A DNA stretch of 64,000 nucleotides from positions 62,001 through 126,000 of the forward strand of contig JAGKQI010000069.1 in NCBI GenBank assembly GCA_018806915.1. The letters run 5' to 3'. The notes under the pieces are model-generated. The model was not told where the DNA came from. It saw only the letters and a program-made list of their open reading frames with translations, and searched no databases. The DNA is from Phytophthora colocasiae (taxonomy: Eukaryota > Oomycota > Peronosporomycetes > Peronosporales > Peronosporaceae). A program made the translations under genes and the position numbers. This document shows positions 40,290 through 53,600 of this stretch, in pieces (the first letter of the stretch is position 1; every line of letters begins with the position of its first letter).

Positions 40290-43200
40290 ATGGCTACGCC
40301 AGGATCTACGAGAGGAGGACGCCGTGGTCGTGGTCGGAGTATTCCGACACGTCAGTCCAAGCGTCTACAAGGTCTGTCGCCTGAGGAGCAACCAGACTTG
40401 GATGCCATCCAGAAGGCGGCCCGCGAGAAGAGGAAAGCTGCGCGAGGGAAGAAGGCAGCTAAGAGTGTGAGCGTCCCAGAACCGGCGGTCGAAGACCAGC
40501 GCTGAAGAACCAGAAGCTCAGGAGACACCTGTTGTCTCTGGTGAACAAGGTTCTGAAGACCCGTCAGAAGTCGAAGTTTCTGGTGACGAGGTGACCACTG
40601 CCCGCGAAGGTGGTGATGAGGCGTCTGAGGGAGGCGCCGATATGGTTGAGTCCCCGGAGGTGATCGATCTGTGTTCAGATTCGGCGACTTCCGGACAATC
40701 CGTGGATGAAGTGAAACCAGACCTGGACTCTCTGAAAACCAAGCTCCACAGTCCCCAAAGTCCGAAGACACACCAATGTCTGATGACATGGCAATCAAGT
40801 CCGAAGAGTCTCTGAAGACACCATCGGATGAGTCTGGGAGGGCCGATTCGCTTGACGGGGAACGAGCTCTGAGATATGTGCGTCGTGAGTTCCGCCGTTG
40901 GAGAGATATGGACACAGGCAAGGTCGTCCCGCCAAGCATCGAGTATATGTGGCCGACGATGAAGCCTAGTGCTGATGCTTTCCAGTAAGCTGCTGCGGCG
41001 ACCGGCGACTACATCAAGTGGCGATGCTCCTCCGTCTTCCCTGAGGATATGTGGATCTCAGAGTTTCACGTGAGACGTCATGGTTTTGGTTGGATCCAAG
41101 ACCTTTCCTACGTCGAGACTCCGATGAGCACGTTGACAGCACCAGAGTGTGTGGCAATCCTTCAGACAATGCTGTACGAGGCAGGTTTCGAATTTCAGAA
41201 CCTCCTCCCAATCTGGTTTCAGACGCAGGCGTCAGCCGTCTTTGAGTCTCAAATACGCAGTGTGGCGTCCGAACTTCAGAGTCGACTCGCAGTGGAATTG
41301 GTTGAGTGGGCCACAGTGACCGCCAGGTTACAAGTTAGCTGACTCCCAGAAGACATGAAACGAGAAGACACAACGAGTCAAGACAAAGCAGACCATATAT
41401 TACCTGACAAGGACGCTGACCTACAAGGACGGCGACTGATCATGCGACTCCGGGTGACCGGACTCCGAGTGACGCACAGTTCTGATGGTTCCAGCAGTGA
41501 CGAGCCACCGTGGCCCAAGCGCTTGCAGCAGAGACCACCGCGCCCACAAGTCCCGTCAACACCGTCAGCTTTATCGCCGCCGTCGCTGTCTTCACTGCCG
41601 CAGTATGAGAGTCGCTCTGATAACACGCGACCGGACTCTGAAAACCTGATGTCTGAAGATCACGGCACTTCTCAGACTCGGATGTCGGACGTGCCAATTC
41701 CCAGTATCATTGGTACCTCGGATGACCAGTCGTCGGGATTCCAGACTTCGCGCGGAAGCTCTACAGACTCGTCCTTGATGTCCATGAGTCGAGGGGCGGC
41801 ATCACACATGTCGCTGTCCACAGGAAGTCTGGCGTTAATCGCTCAAGGCGCTGATATGGGAGGCGCACCCTCTGAAGGCATAGGGATCCAAGTGACGCGA
41901 ACGCTGTTACCAGTGAAACCAGAGCTCGAAGATGTCGACATGCCGGAAGAGAAACCAGAGGTGTCGGACGCGAAGTCTGGAAACCAGGCGTCTGTCGGAA
42001 GTCCTACACGAGATTTCAGGCGACTGACCCCAGAGATTCCACCTGTATCTGCCTCCACTCGAAGCGAAAGTTACCCGAGCCACCGCCAAAGTGTGAAGAG
42101 TGAAGACATTCCAAAATCACCGTCCCGACGCTTGAGTTCCATCGCGTCGAGTCGTACGAAGTCTGAAGCTCGAAGTTCTCAGAGATCCGGACCTGCCCAG
42201 ATCGAGTTGAACGTCATGAGGCAACAGCAGGAGTGGCAAAGCCGGATGGAGCAAGCACAGATGGAGTTCTTGGCCCGGGAACGCTTGGAGTCCATGGAAC
42301 GCGATCGTCGTCGAGAGCAACGTGACTTGGAGGCAAGACGCGAGATTCAGACGCTCACTGAGCGCTTACTGAAGTCCGAAAATGCGAGGCTGGAAGCTGA
42401 GAGACGTGCCGACGACGCTGAAGAACGCAGAAGTCTGGTATCTGAGAATAAACTCAGGAATCGCAGCGTGGCAGAGTTGGAAACTCTGAAATCGGAGCTT
42501 CGGAACTCTGAAAAACAACGTCTGGAGTCAGAGTTTGCCGAACGCTGGCGACAGAGGGAGGCTGAGACTGAGGGCGAACGTGCGCGTGCGACTGACGAGA
42601 TGAAACGAGACTGGATTTCTCAAATGGAAGCCTTACAGCAGCGAATGAAGATCATGGAAGCCGAGCGCGACAGGGAGAATGAAAGTTCTCAGAACATGCA
42701 ACGGTTCCAAGCCGGTCAATTGAGAAACCTTCGAGCGACATTATCCCAAGTTCAAGAGGCGCGAAAGGTCGGTCACCCTGATTCGGCAACTTCAAACCAA
42801 GTATTACATACCGGCAACCCTGAAGTTGCAACTATGTATCCAGTATCAGGGTCGGAAATCAGAAGTGACGCAAGTGGGGTTGGGGTTGAACCCATGTCAC
42901 ATTCACCGGTCCTCAAGACGGAATCCCAAGAGGTTGCGACCTTCCAGCAGGGCACCCCTGCACGAAGCATGGGGACGAAGCGAGCGAAGGCCGAGAGGAA
43001 TGGCGGCGCTACTACTGCTACGGCCACCCAGGTGACTCAAGCGACTTCGGTGACAGAGACCAAGGGTGATACTAGACGTGCGCCTACTCCGAGACGAGAC
43101 CCGCCGCAGAAAACTGTAGCTAGACGGCCTAATGGAGATCGAAGAGCGTCTCGCAGAGAGAAACGTCATGGTAGAGCGCCATACTCTGGCGGAGACTCTG

Positions 43201-44534
43201 ATGACTCGAGCTCGGATTCTGCGAGCTCGTCATCAGAGAACTCGGAGCCAGGTGATGTGGTGAATCTGACGGCAGCAACTCGAGCACAGGCCGGAACCAC
43301 ACTTCTGACGCTGAGGCCGTTCATGAACTCCAACAACCTTGGAGAATTTGACCCCAGAGCTACACTCAGGGAACCTGTCCACTGGTGGGAGCGGTTTACA
43401 AATATGGCTTCTCAAGGAGGATGGTCGACCAAGACGCGCATCCAGGAACTCAAGTTGAAGCTCCCTGTGTCTGCGCGAGACTGGTTTAACCAGCTTCCCA
43501 AAAGTGTGTCCCGTGACAGGAGAGAGCTGTCCTCAGAGTTCAAGAAACGTTATTGCAAAGCTCGATCATCGTATTCCGAGAGGTACTTCACGATGGCTAT
43601 GAAAGACTCTGAGATTCCGCTTGAATTTTTCTACCGACTTAATTCTGCCGCTGGGAAGGCTGACATCGATTTCCGAAAGTCGTCCAAGCGTCTTGAGAAG
43701 CATGTACTGCGATTCATCACGAAGCTTAAGGATGCACGCCTGAAAACTTCGCTGCAAGGCCAGAGATTTAGACGGATTTCAGACTTGGAGTATGCGTTGC
43801 AACAAGATGAAGACGTGTGGCGAACTGGTGACCAAGAAATGACTCCTGCCAAGTCTCGAGATTTCCGGGCTGATAATATTCCACGAGGACAGTTCAAGCC
43901 CAAGCGTGTGCATCGGACTTAAGTCGCAAGAGACGTGGATTCTGAAGATTATGATTCTGAAAACTCTGAAAATCACAAGGAATCTCTGAAATCCAATCAG
44001 GATACCAGAGATCAGGCTGGTGATTCCAGAACTCCGAGTGCGACTTCAGAGTCTACCCGTGACGAAAGTACTGCGCAGGCATCTTCGAACAATTCAAAGG
44101 CTCCACCAAGTGCAGATTGGACGCAGACTCTGACGAATGAGGTATATCGAGTGATGGATAACATGGGATGGCGTCCGCCGCCCCAGTCTCCGTCTGGATC
44201 ATCAGGTCAGGGATTCCACCAGAGGCGTCATGAGAATAATGGCTACTGGAACAAGTTCTGTGAAAAATGTCAACGCTCAGGACACGCAGAAGAAGATTGC
44301 TGGAGAGACGTCACGTGTGACCGCTGTCAGGGAAAAAGACACCCGAGTCGAATGTGTCGAATGCCACCCTGCGAAGTATGTGGAAGAGTACACCCTGGAA
44401 AACTCTGTGAAGATCTGAAAACTCTGGAAGCACTCAAGCAACTCGCTCGACAAGGTGCACACAAGGACATGCCGAACCACCTACGGGAGAAACTCCTGAG
44501 TGATGAGGCAGACTCTGGGAAGCCGTTAAACTAA
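40290..44534 (+). pseudogene. Gag polyprotein of Ty3 copy 1
   Basis: The ATG at 40290 opens a frame that can be followed for about 1,415 codons. The order is a basic start (RGGRRGRGRSIPTRQSKR), an acidic Ser-rich part, a long R/E-rich coiled coil (about 42200-42750), and a Retrotrans_gag core (FDPRATLREPVHWWERF, RIQELKLKLPVSARDWFNQL, at about 43340-43820). Three zinc knuckles close it: CEKCQRSGHAEEDC, CDRCQGKRHPSRMC, CEVCGRVHPGKLC. Lesions are paired frameshifts between about 40500 and 40770, TAA at 40986, TGA at 41341 and TAA at 43920. At 43920 the relative at 56282 has a sense codon, so the stop is a mutation. It would form the capsid-like particle. Gag ends at TAA within a -1 frameshift signal. 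Confidence 0.85.
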
Positions 44535-44583
44535 TATGCCCGTCGGATGGGGATCCGAAACGCGCCGGGCATGGCGTTACCCC
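44525..44583 (+). promoter_or_regulatory. -1 programmed ribosomal frameshift signal at gag/pol (copy 1)
   Basis: The heptamer G-TTA-AAC (44525-44531), in the gag frame, is followed at once by TAA. After a 6-nt spacer comes a 33-nt hairpin: outer stem 44538-44542/44566-44570 (GCCCG/CGGGC) and inner stem 44543-44548/44553-44558 (TCGGAT/ATCCGA) with a GGGG loop. CCCC at 44580-44583 can pair with the loop to make a pseudoknot. Slipping by -1 enters exactly the pol frame, which is open across this stretch. G-UUA-AAC is a proven slippery site in arteriviruses. The 33 nt are identical in copy 2. Confidence 0.85.
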
Positions 44584-47500
44584 AGAGTTGTGTGTTCTAG
44601 TGTGTGTAGGACCAGAGCTGAGAAAGATTCAAGATAACACTCAACAATGCATGACTACTTTTGCCCAAGAATCGACCATACCTTCTGGAAACTCAGGGAA
44701 CGAGTTACCTGAGATCGCCGAAAACACCGATCCGACACCAGACGACTCAGTGTCGTTCAGGTTGAAGGATGGCGAGTGTTATGGCTGGTGGGAAGACAAC
44801 TATCCTGACCGTTCAAAGAGGGATGTGGTGATGGTGTATGGTGCTGTGAATGACCATCGAACCAAGATTCTCCTGGACACTGGTGCGACCATAAATATTC
44901 TGAGTTACGACTTTGCGCGTAAGCTCGGACTCAGACTCAAGTCGCACAAGCAGACCAAGGTGTCGGGGATGGGTGATGTTCCAACGTATATTGGTGCCAG
45001 CGCTGAGATCAAGTTGACACTTGGGTCAAGAGTGGTATATATTGTGGATGTTTGGGTCGCGAATATCGGTGAAGGAATTGATGTGCTTCTGGGAATGGGG
45101 TTTATGTTTGCCGCTGGAGTGAGAATTAGCGCTCGTGAAGGTCTGGTGTCGTTACCAGACGAGGTAGTGGTGATGATGTGTAATTGGGAACCTGGTGATC
45201 ACATTGGTCGTAACAGGTCGGTTAGACCAAGTGAGGCTGTTCTTCTGAGTCCAGGCGAAGAATTTATTGTCCGGATCGACTATGGACCAACGAATCCCCA
45301 AAGGGAAGTCGTGTGGGCCGGACGCGGTGACCGCTGTGTTACCCAGCTGATCTATGCGGCTCGATCTTGGCCTGTGGCCGTTCGCGTGGTAAACATCTCT
45401 GATAAAAACACGTGGGTCAATGAATTCTCTGATGTCGCGAGGATTGTGGAATATGGTTTCTTCCCAAGGCATGGACGTTTCGTGCGTCCAGGTTCCGCTG
45501 CTTATCGTGATTGGGAAGTTCTGATTCTGGAAAGCACACCGTCACCAGAGACTAAGAAACGTATGAAGAGAGAGGCGGAGTTGGAGGCCCTGATGCCGCA
45601 ACCCCCGTGTGTAGACCACCCAGACTACCCATGGCCGACTGAAATACTGCAGCGTCCAAGGTTCGATAACGCTCGAGTCCAGTTCGTGAAACCAGAGTCA
45701 CCACCGACCGTGAAACGAGTACGCTTCGCCCTGGATGCATTCACCCAGACGGAAGATGGCTGCCACGGCGAATCAACGGGAAGTGTGGACATCGGTACAG
45801 ATACCAGAGATTTGGAAACATTCTCTGAAAGTACTTCGCATACAGACTCTGGTGACACCTCCGTTGCTATCGACGACGACGTCTTTAACTCAACGCCTGA
45901 GTGTCTCTTAGATGATCCTCAGACTCCTGAGTTACTCGCGGATGATTTCGACTTAATGGATGAGTCTTGGGATATCCCCATTCGGGGGATGCCTGGAACA
46001 CCTGTGGAAAAATTACGAGTGGAATACGAGCGGTGCATGAACGTTTCGAATGAAGAGTTGGACCTGGAGCCAGGTGTGTATATGCGAGAAGGCACTGAAC
46101 TCCTCGCTCAATTACGCGACCAACTGGTCATGTTGCCTGAGCTGGAAGAATTGACACCAGAGTGTGATATCGATAACGCTGATGTTGGAGAACCAGGAAA
46201 GACGACCCCAGAAATGGAGAAGAAACTGCGTGATATTCTGAGGCACCACAGGAAAATATTCCTGGGAGATGGCAATGCAGCGCCCGCACCGGCAAGGGGC
46301 GTGGTCTGTGATCTGGATGTGGGAGATGCCAAACCGGTAGCTCAACGTCCTAGATCCGTCGCTCCTCATCTCATGCTGAAGGTGTACGAGCTTCTAAAGA
46401 AACTCCTGGAAACTGGTTTGATCGAGTACTCCAATTCGCCATGGGCATCTCCTATCGTGATCGTTCTAAAGAAGAATGGTGTTGACATACGAATGTGCAT
46501 CGACTACCGTATTGTGAATGGCTTTATTCAATTATCACGTTACCCTCTGCCTCTTATTGACGACCTTCTAATCGGTTTTGAGGCTGCTATGTGGTTCATG
46601 AGCCTAGATATGGCTAGTGGTTTCTGGACGATCAGGATGACGAAGCGTGCACGATTGATATCAGCTTTCGTTTGTCCGTTTGGACACTTTCAGTGGGTAA
46701 GAATGCCGTTCGGTCTGAAAAACGCCCCTCTGGTGTATCAAGCTATGTTGGATAATTGCCTGTGGGGATTCGTGAGAATGTCGCCAGAAGAAGAAGCTGA
46801 AGTTGATACGGAGGTTCTGGAATTTCTGCAACTCCAGCCTCGGAACTCTGAAAAACATATTTCAGACTCTGAGAACCATACTCCGATTTCAGAGATGCCA
46901 GCACTCACAAGTCAGATGACCGTCTTTCAGAGGAATATTCCCGTCCCCACATGTATGGGCCCAGTCCTGGGGAGGAGTTCGTATATCGACGACATCGCAC
47001 ACGGAGCACCAACTTGGGACCAACTATGTGACGACTTGAACGTCCTGCTTTTCAGGCTTCGTTACTGGAACATATCTGTGAGTTTGCCCAAGAGTGAATT
47101 TGGGAAATTGTCGATACCGTACCTCTCCCACGAAATCAGTGCCGAAGGTCTGAGGGCAACACCCAAGATCGTCAAAGGAGTTGAAGAACTGCCATTTCCG
47201 TCAACACTGAAGGGAGTTCAGAGTTTCATGGGAAGCCTCAATTATTACAACAAGTTTATTGAGGATTTACCGGTGATCGCTGCTACCCTCTACGAGCTGA
47301 CGGACGAGCAGATTCGTGCTGGACGAGACCTGACTCGTGCAAAAGAGGCATTCGAGATTCTGAAACGCAAGATAGTTTCTACTCCACTACTCAGACACCC
47401 AGACCGAACCAGACCGTTTGTTGTCATTCCACACGCGAACCCTTGGGCTGCTTCGGCAGTTTTGGGACAAGAATACGCGGGAATAATGCACCCGGTCCGG

Positions 47501-50236
47501 TTCACAGGTCGTGTCCTGAATGATGCCGAACTCAGGTATCATATCGCTGAGAAGGAGGTGATCGCGATCCTCAGAGTTTTGGAAAACTTCAGAGCTCTGG
47601 TGGAGTCAAGTCCAGTGATTGTAGTCTACATCAGATACTCAGTCCTGAAATGGTTTTTAACATCGAGTTCCACCGACGGCAGAAATGTCAAGTGGGGTCT
47701 GAAGCTGTCGCAGTGGAACTTGGAGATTCGCCGGGTTCAGCGTGATGAAGATGGACTCCCAGCTATACTCAGCGCAGGCATTACCCCCAGGGAGCATCTG
47801 GACGAAGTCTCGGAAAATCTGATCCCAGTCAAGGGGCGAGTCAAGCCGCCAGTTCCTATCAGTGTGGAAATGCTGGAAGCAGATTATCAGGGCTATGTTT
47901 TGAGTTTTGACGGTGCCGCAAAGACGTCTACTCGTTTGGGAAGCTGTGGGTGTATACTCTGGAAACTCCCGGGGTGGAGCGTTCTGGAAGCCCGAGGATT
48001 TCCCCTGACAGATGTCACGGTGAATGACTCAGAATACTGTGGCCTGAATTATGGTCTGAAGATGGCACTCGACCATGGAATACAGGAGTTGGTGGTTGTG
48101 GGAGATTCGCGCATCGCGATACAACAGGCTCAGGGACTGATCAACTGCAATCAGCCTAACTTGCAACGGAGGTTGGCCGAATTTGAGTCTCTGAGAACCA
48201 AGTTTCAGACTCTGAAGTTGGTGCATGTGAAGCGCGAGTTCAACCAAGCGGCGGATTACCTGACCTCGAAGACTTTGACCCTTGGGGAAGCTTGGCAGGT
48301 ACAAGACGAGGATGAACTTATGCACCTGCAACTGGTATCCAAAGTTCATGAGAAACTGATGAAGCCTCGTTCAGTCCCAAACATGGAAGTTCAAGAATCA
48401 AAGATACCAGACTCTGAAAATCATAATGCGTCACCAGAGTCTGAGGATGCTTCTGGTCCGGAATCCGCACCCCTGCCTTGATCGGTTAGAATATTGGTTG
48501 CCGTAACCCGTGCCCAAGCTCCGCTTGATGCTAATCCGCCTGAGGACGATGACGAACGAGAACCTTTGGGGCCTTTGGAGTTCCAGGCAGAACGTTGGCG
48601 ACGGATTAAGGCGCACCAGAGTCAGGATCCGTACTTGGCTGAGCTCATGAAGTTTCTGAAAGGCGACGTGGGAGATTTGCCACGACCCCGAGTCAGGAAA
48701 CTTGCCAGAATCGCCGAGGACTTTGTTCTGGATTCTAGAGATGTACTTTATCGCCTGAGTCGTGCCACTCGAGAGCGGCCCCGGGACAATGTTGACGAAC
48801 TCAGACTGGTGGTTCCCAGAGACTTGTATCCAGACTTGTTGCACTATGCTCATGAAGACTACCAAGGTGGACATCAGGGAATTAGGAGGACCTTTGAGAA
48901 GCTGAGTTCGGAGTTTTACTGGTTGGGCATGTATGCCGATGTGGAGAGATTAGTGAAGGAATGCGTGGACTGTGCCAGTGGCAAGGGGCGACCCCCAAAT
49001 CCTGGACCGTCACCTGGGAATATTGAACCCAGCCGGCCGTTCGAAGTGGTGTCTATGGATTTTGTAACCCACATGCCGAAATCCGCACGCGGGCACACAT
49101 TCCTCTTGCTGTTCCAGGATATGTTTTCAGGGTACGTGATGTGCAAGCCGATGAGTGTCACCACTGCTCAAGATGTAGCAGAGGCCTATGAGGAACGCGT
49201 TTTCAGAAACTTTGGGGCTAGCTCTCTGATTCGTCATGATCAAGATCCTCGCTTCATGAGTGAGGTGTTCAAGTGTTTCAGGGAGCTTTTGGGTAGCAGA
49301 CAACGAGCTACTCTAGGATACCGACCTCAAGCCAATGGCCAGCAGGAGCGATCAGTACAAACTGTGGTGCGCGCGATTAAGGCATATATCTCTGAAGCTG
49401 ATCAAAGTGACTGGGATGATCATGCTGAACGTCTGATGTTCGCCCTGAATACATCATTTGACGCCACTCGTCTGGAGACGCCTTTTTATTTGGTGCACGG
49501 TTGGGATGCTCACGGTACGGTGTCCGCAATGCTTGGACCCAAGCCGTCGACGACTCAGTAGCGAACTGCTTACGAATGGAGAAGGAAGATGCAACGAGAA
49601 TATAGTTATGCTCTGGCATGTGCCGAAGATCTCCAGAAGAAGGCAAAACGTGATCAGTCTGAAGAGCAAACCAGAAAGTGGAACGAGTCATCAGAGCGTT
49701 TGAAGTCAGGTTTTGCTATAGGCGACGCCGTATGGCTCTACATCCGTAAGGTACAAACGGGGTTGAGCAGGAAACTGGCGCACATGTGGCACGGACCTTT
49801 CAGGATCGAGGAGATGCTGGACGATTTCAGGGTGCGACTCAAGGTTGAACATACTGGCTATCGTGTAAACCCCTGGGTGCATGTGAGCCGCCTGAAACCT
49901 AGAGCGCTGTTTCCCAGGCGACCAACAGCAGAGCTTCAGATCCCAGAAGATGATGCCTTTGACGCTGCATTGTTACCAGAAGATAGTTGGGAACCTGATA
50001 CTGAAAACGACGAGTATGAAGTGGAGAAGATTCTGGATACCCGCTGGAGCAAGCGTACCAGGACGTCTAAACGCTTGCGCGAATATCTGGTTAAGTGGAA
50101 AGGTTACGATGAAACTGAGTGGTTACCATTATCGAAGTTGGACTGTGGAGCATTACTTTACGAATTTAACCAGAGTGCACGAGCACGAGCTCGTTTTCAG
50201 GCAATGCGGGCGGGAGGCGATCACCCCAGAGTCTAA
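44525..50236 (+). pseudogene. Pol polyprotein of Ty3 copy 1: protease, RT, RNase H, integrase, chromodomain
   Basis: Entered from gag by -1 frameshift, it is one frame of about 1,900 codons with two nonsense changes (TGA 48479, TAG 49559), both sense in the relative. The protease has LLDTGATINIL. RT has SPWASPIVIVLKKNG, MSLDMASGFWTI, MPFGLKNAP and YIDDIAHG. About 80 extra residues rich in DSEN-like words lie between the palm's FGLKNAP part and YIDD. RNase H has SFDGAAKT, NDSEYCGL and VVGDSRIAI. Integrase has the zinc-binding HYAHEDYQGGHQG...CVDC, then MDFVTHM, RHDQDPRF and PQANGQQERS (D,D,E). A chromodomain follows at about 50010-50160 (YEVEKILDTRW, YLVKWKGYDETEWLPLS), which in chromoviruses steers integration to marked chromatin. 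Confidence 0.9.
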
Positions 50237-50607
50237 GGACTCTGAAAACACAGCTGGAAGTCTGATATCAGAAGGATTTCAGACATCGACTTTCAGAGAA
50301 TGATAATCTGAGTGCAGGTTTTTCAGAGTCTTGTTTCTGAAATTCGTGTGTTTGGATATGTGATCGATCATGTTACTGCTTATATGAAAACGACTGTGTG
50401 AATGTGAATGTGGAAGTGAATTTGTGAAGAATTAAGTGCTGAAGGATACGAGAGTATGAACAATGAGATAATTAAGTGGAGTGATATTGAGAGATTAAGG
50501 GATTAGGAAGCTACACTGAGGCCGGGGGTTTACGTCACGAATGCAGACAACTATTGGGCTTCTCAAAATGCAGCCTTCCCGTGGGTACCATGGTGGGAAC
50601 CTGAGTT
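50237..50607. other. Spacer between pol and the convergent antisense gene
   Basis: It holds ACTCTGAAAAC and TTTCAGAGT words and A/G-rich sequence. No gene. Both transcripts should end here. Confidence 0.5.
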
Positions 50608-53600
50608 TCAATAACGAAGGGAGATGGGGTTCTCGGAACGCTCTGAGGGTGTCATGTGATCTTTCCTGACTTCGGCAGGAACGTACTGGAGCCACTCTTC
50701 GTCCACGTTCACCATGGCCCATTGCATCCGAGCAGGTTCAATCGCATCCAAGTCGCCCAGTTGGGTCTCCAGACTCAGACACTTGGGACCCCCGAGCTCC
50801 GCGACTCTGGGATCTTGCCAGATCCAGGGACAGGACTTGTCAGGAACGACCCAGATGCCGGGCTCTGAGAGTATCGACTCTGGGAAGTCCTTGTGCTTCA
50901 GGACCTTTCGGATGAGGGCGTTGTGCTGACGAATCATGGCACCATGACGCATGGCCCGGTACTTGTGAAGCTCCGCAGACTTGTCGTCAGCTTCAACGTC
51001 CATAGTTACCCAATGAGTACGCTCCCAGAAGGCTTGAGCATGCTTCTTCATGCTGCGCACGATGTCTTCCACGTCAGCCAACACCATGGGCCCCAGTTCC
51101 TCCCGCTTGTGGAAGTAAAACTCTGAGAATCGGTTGTCGAACATGGGGCGCGCTTCTTGCGGAGGACTGCACAATACCGCTCAGAGTCCCAGCGCTTCTT
51201 GAGGATGGCACATGAGTGTTTGTGCACCTCGTAGTCTGGTAAACCCAATGTCTGGCCAGTGGTGGTCTTGGTAGAGCTCACTCGTTGTACCCTGATACCA
51301 TAATACAACCAGGAGGATGCCTCACAGTCTGGTGTTTCCACCACCTGGAGCTCCTTGACCGTCAGGGAGTTGTAGGACTTGGACACCAGACTACGCGCTT
51401 TCCCAGAAGAACTTTTGGACTTCGATTCACTTCCACTGGTGGGCTTCGGGCGAGACTTGGGACTGGTATGGGCCTTTACGGATGCGATACTTCTCTTGGA
51501 CTTCTTGGTGGGGATGATAGGTCCATCATCAGAGTCCGAGTCGTCATCAGAGTCCCGGGGACGCTTGGAACTAGGGCGCGGGTGGTCATCGGACTTCTTG
51601 CCCCCAGAGTTCTTGTTCCCAGACTTCTTGTCTTCAGACTTGTCGCTCTCGGAATCGCTGTCGTCAGACGCACCGTCACCAGAGCTCTCGTCGTCATCTT
51701 CGTCTCCAGACTCGATCGCACCGGAATCCTTGTAATCCGGGTCATCCTTGGGGTTGTCGGCGGTGGACTCGACGCCACTTTCTGGATAATTCACGTGACC
51801 ATCCAGATCACCCCAGGCCGCAGGCTCGGTACCAGCTGAGATGTGACGATCCACCACCTCGTCGGTCATCTGGTAATACACTTCGGGGACGTACTTGGCC
51901 CAAAGAGTGGAATCCAGACGACGAGAAAACACCATCTGGATGAGAACAGGACTGCTAAAGAGACTGTGAGCCTCTTTGTCCGACGCTAACCACTCCATGG
52001 CTTTATCATACTTGATCCCAGACAGCAGGGCTTGGCGGAGATCGGGTCGAACTTCCTTCCAGACCACGTCACCAGGAAGCCTCTTGTGGACCTCCGACTT
52101 TGCCACCTTGGAACCCGCATTCGCCGGAAGCGCCGAGTCTTCCACGGGCTTGTGTCCGGACGGGCGACGCTGCAAATTCTTGAGGTCCCACTTGAACGGC
52201 CGCTTCGGAGATGATTTCAGAATCTGGGGCTTCGGTGGATATGACAGATACCGTGGACTCTCGCTCTTGGACTCTGAGGCTTCGGCACTTGGACGAGTAA
52301 GATCCAGAACTCTGGTGGCCTTCGCAGCCTTCTCTGCAACCTGACGAGCTCGTTCTTCAGAAAGCCGTTTCTTGAAATCAGGAACAGGCTTCTTCCGTGC
52401 GTCCAAAGCTGTCACACTGATGACAGTCGTCCAGTTATCAGGAACGATAGTATTCTCCTGAAACGACACCAGAAGGTCATGAAGCCGATCCCAATTACCG
52501 GAGATTTCAGAGTTCTCTTGTAAGAACTCTGAGAATCCCCATGTATCTGTGGGTTTGACTTCAGGACGCGATTTCAGAATCGAGACTTGCGCTTGAAGGT
52601 CAGCGACTTGGGATTTCAGGGCTGCCTTGTCCGACTTCAGAGCTTCCACTTGGTCCTGGTAGTGAACCTTGAGATCCTGAATCTCCGAAGTCATGCGTTC
52701 TTCTACCACACCGGTGTCTTGCTGGGCACACTTAAGCTCGTGCTTCCAGTATTGACAGTGCAGTACCCACTCACGCTTGATTTCTTCGCATTCAGAGCGC
52801 GCTGCTGCAGCATCGATCAAGGCGACACCGTTCTGAGAACCAACACGTTCCCGAAGGCGGCGGTGAGCAGCAGTCATAAGCTTCAGGCATCCAGCCGTCC
52901 GAAAAACTTTCTAGTGGGGGAGACGTGAGAAACCAGAGACCCCAGTTCCCGGCGAACATCTACAGACGACGTCAGAGCATCCAGAGTGCGCACGTCTGGA
53001 GTTTGGGCGCACGGAGACACGACTTCGTCAGGATCGAAGCTTGGGATCACCCGCTCCAGCTCCCGGAGGTCTTCATCAGTGAGTGCCTCGTAACCCACGA
53101 GTACACAGGGGCCACCATACGCGTTCGCTATGTGACGCCCTCTTCTGAAATCTTCAGCCCGTGCAGGAGTACTCACCAGAAAGGCACGTCCCTCTGGTTT
53201 GACGATGGGAGCGACATAATTCTGGGGAACATCAGAGTCCCCCAAAGGTGTGATTTGGTCTCCTGTGGACGTCACCAGACCCTGACGAAACAACCGATCG
53301 ACCTCTTCCGTGGACAAAAGCCGTGGGGCGCCGAAAGTTCGCGGTCTGAAAACACCAGGAGTTCCCTCAGAGAATTCAGCACTGGAACCCCCAGGTGAAA
53401 CAGCCGTCGGCGAAAAATCACCGGAGCCAGCCGAGTCAGTAGTGCCACCGGGGAGATTCTCACCCAGATCATCGACTTGTGAATGCTTAGGCTCGGACGC
53501 ACGGGCTGGGGCGCTAGAGCTGCCGCCTGGCGATGTGGCTGAACCAACATCCCCACCCTGCACCACACTGGCAGTTGCCGAAGCAGGACAGTTGCCTGTG

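Noticed and set aside
48479..48481. TGA between RNase H and integrase read as a programmed readthrough site
   Set aside because: The related copy has a sense codon at this place and no conserved context, so it is a nonsense mutation.
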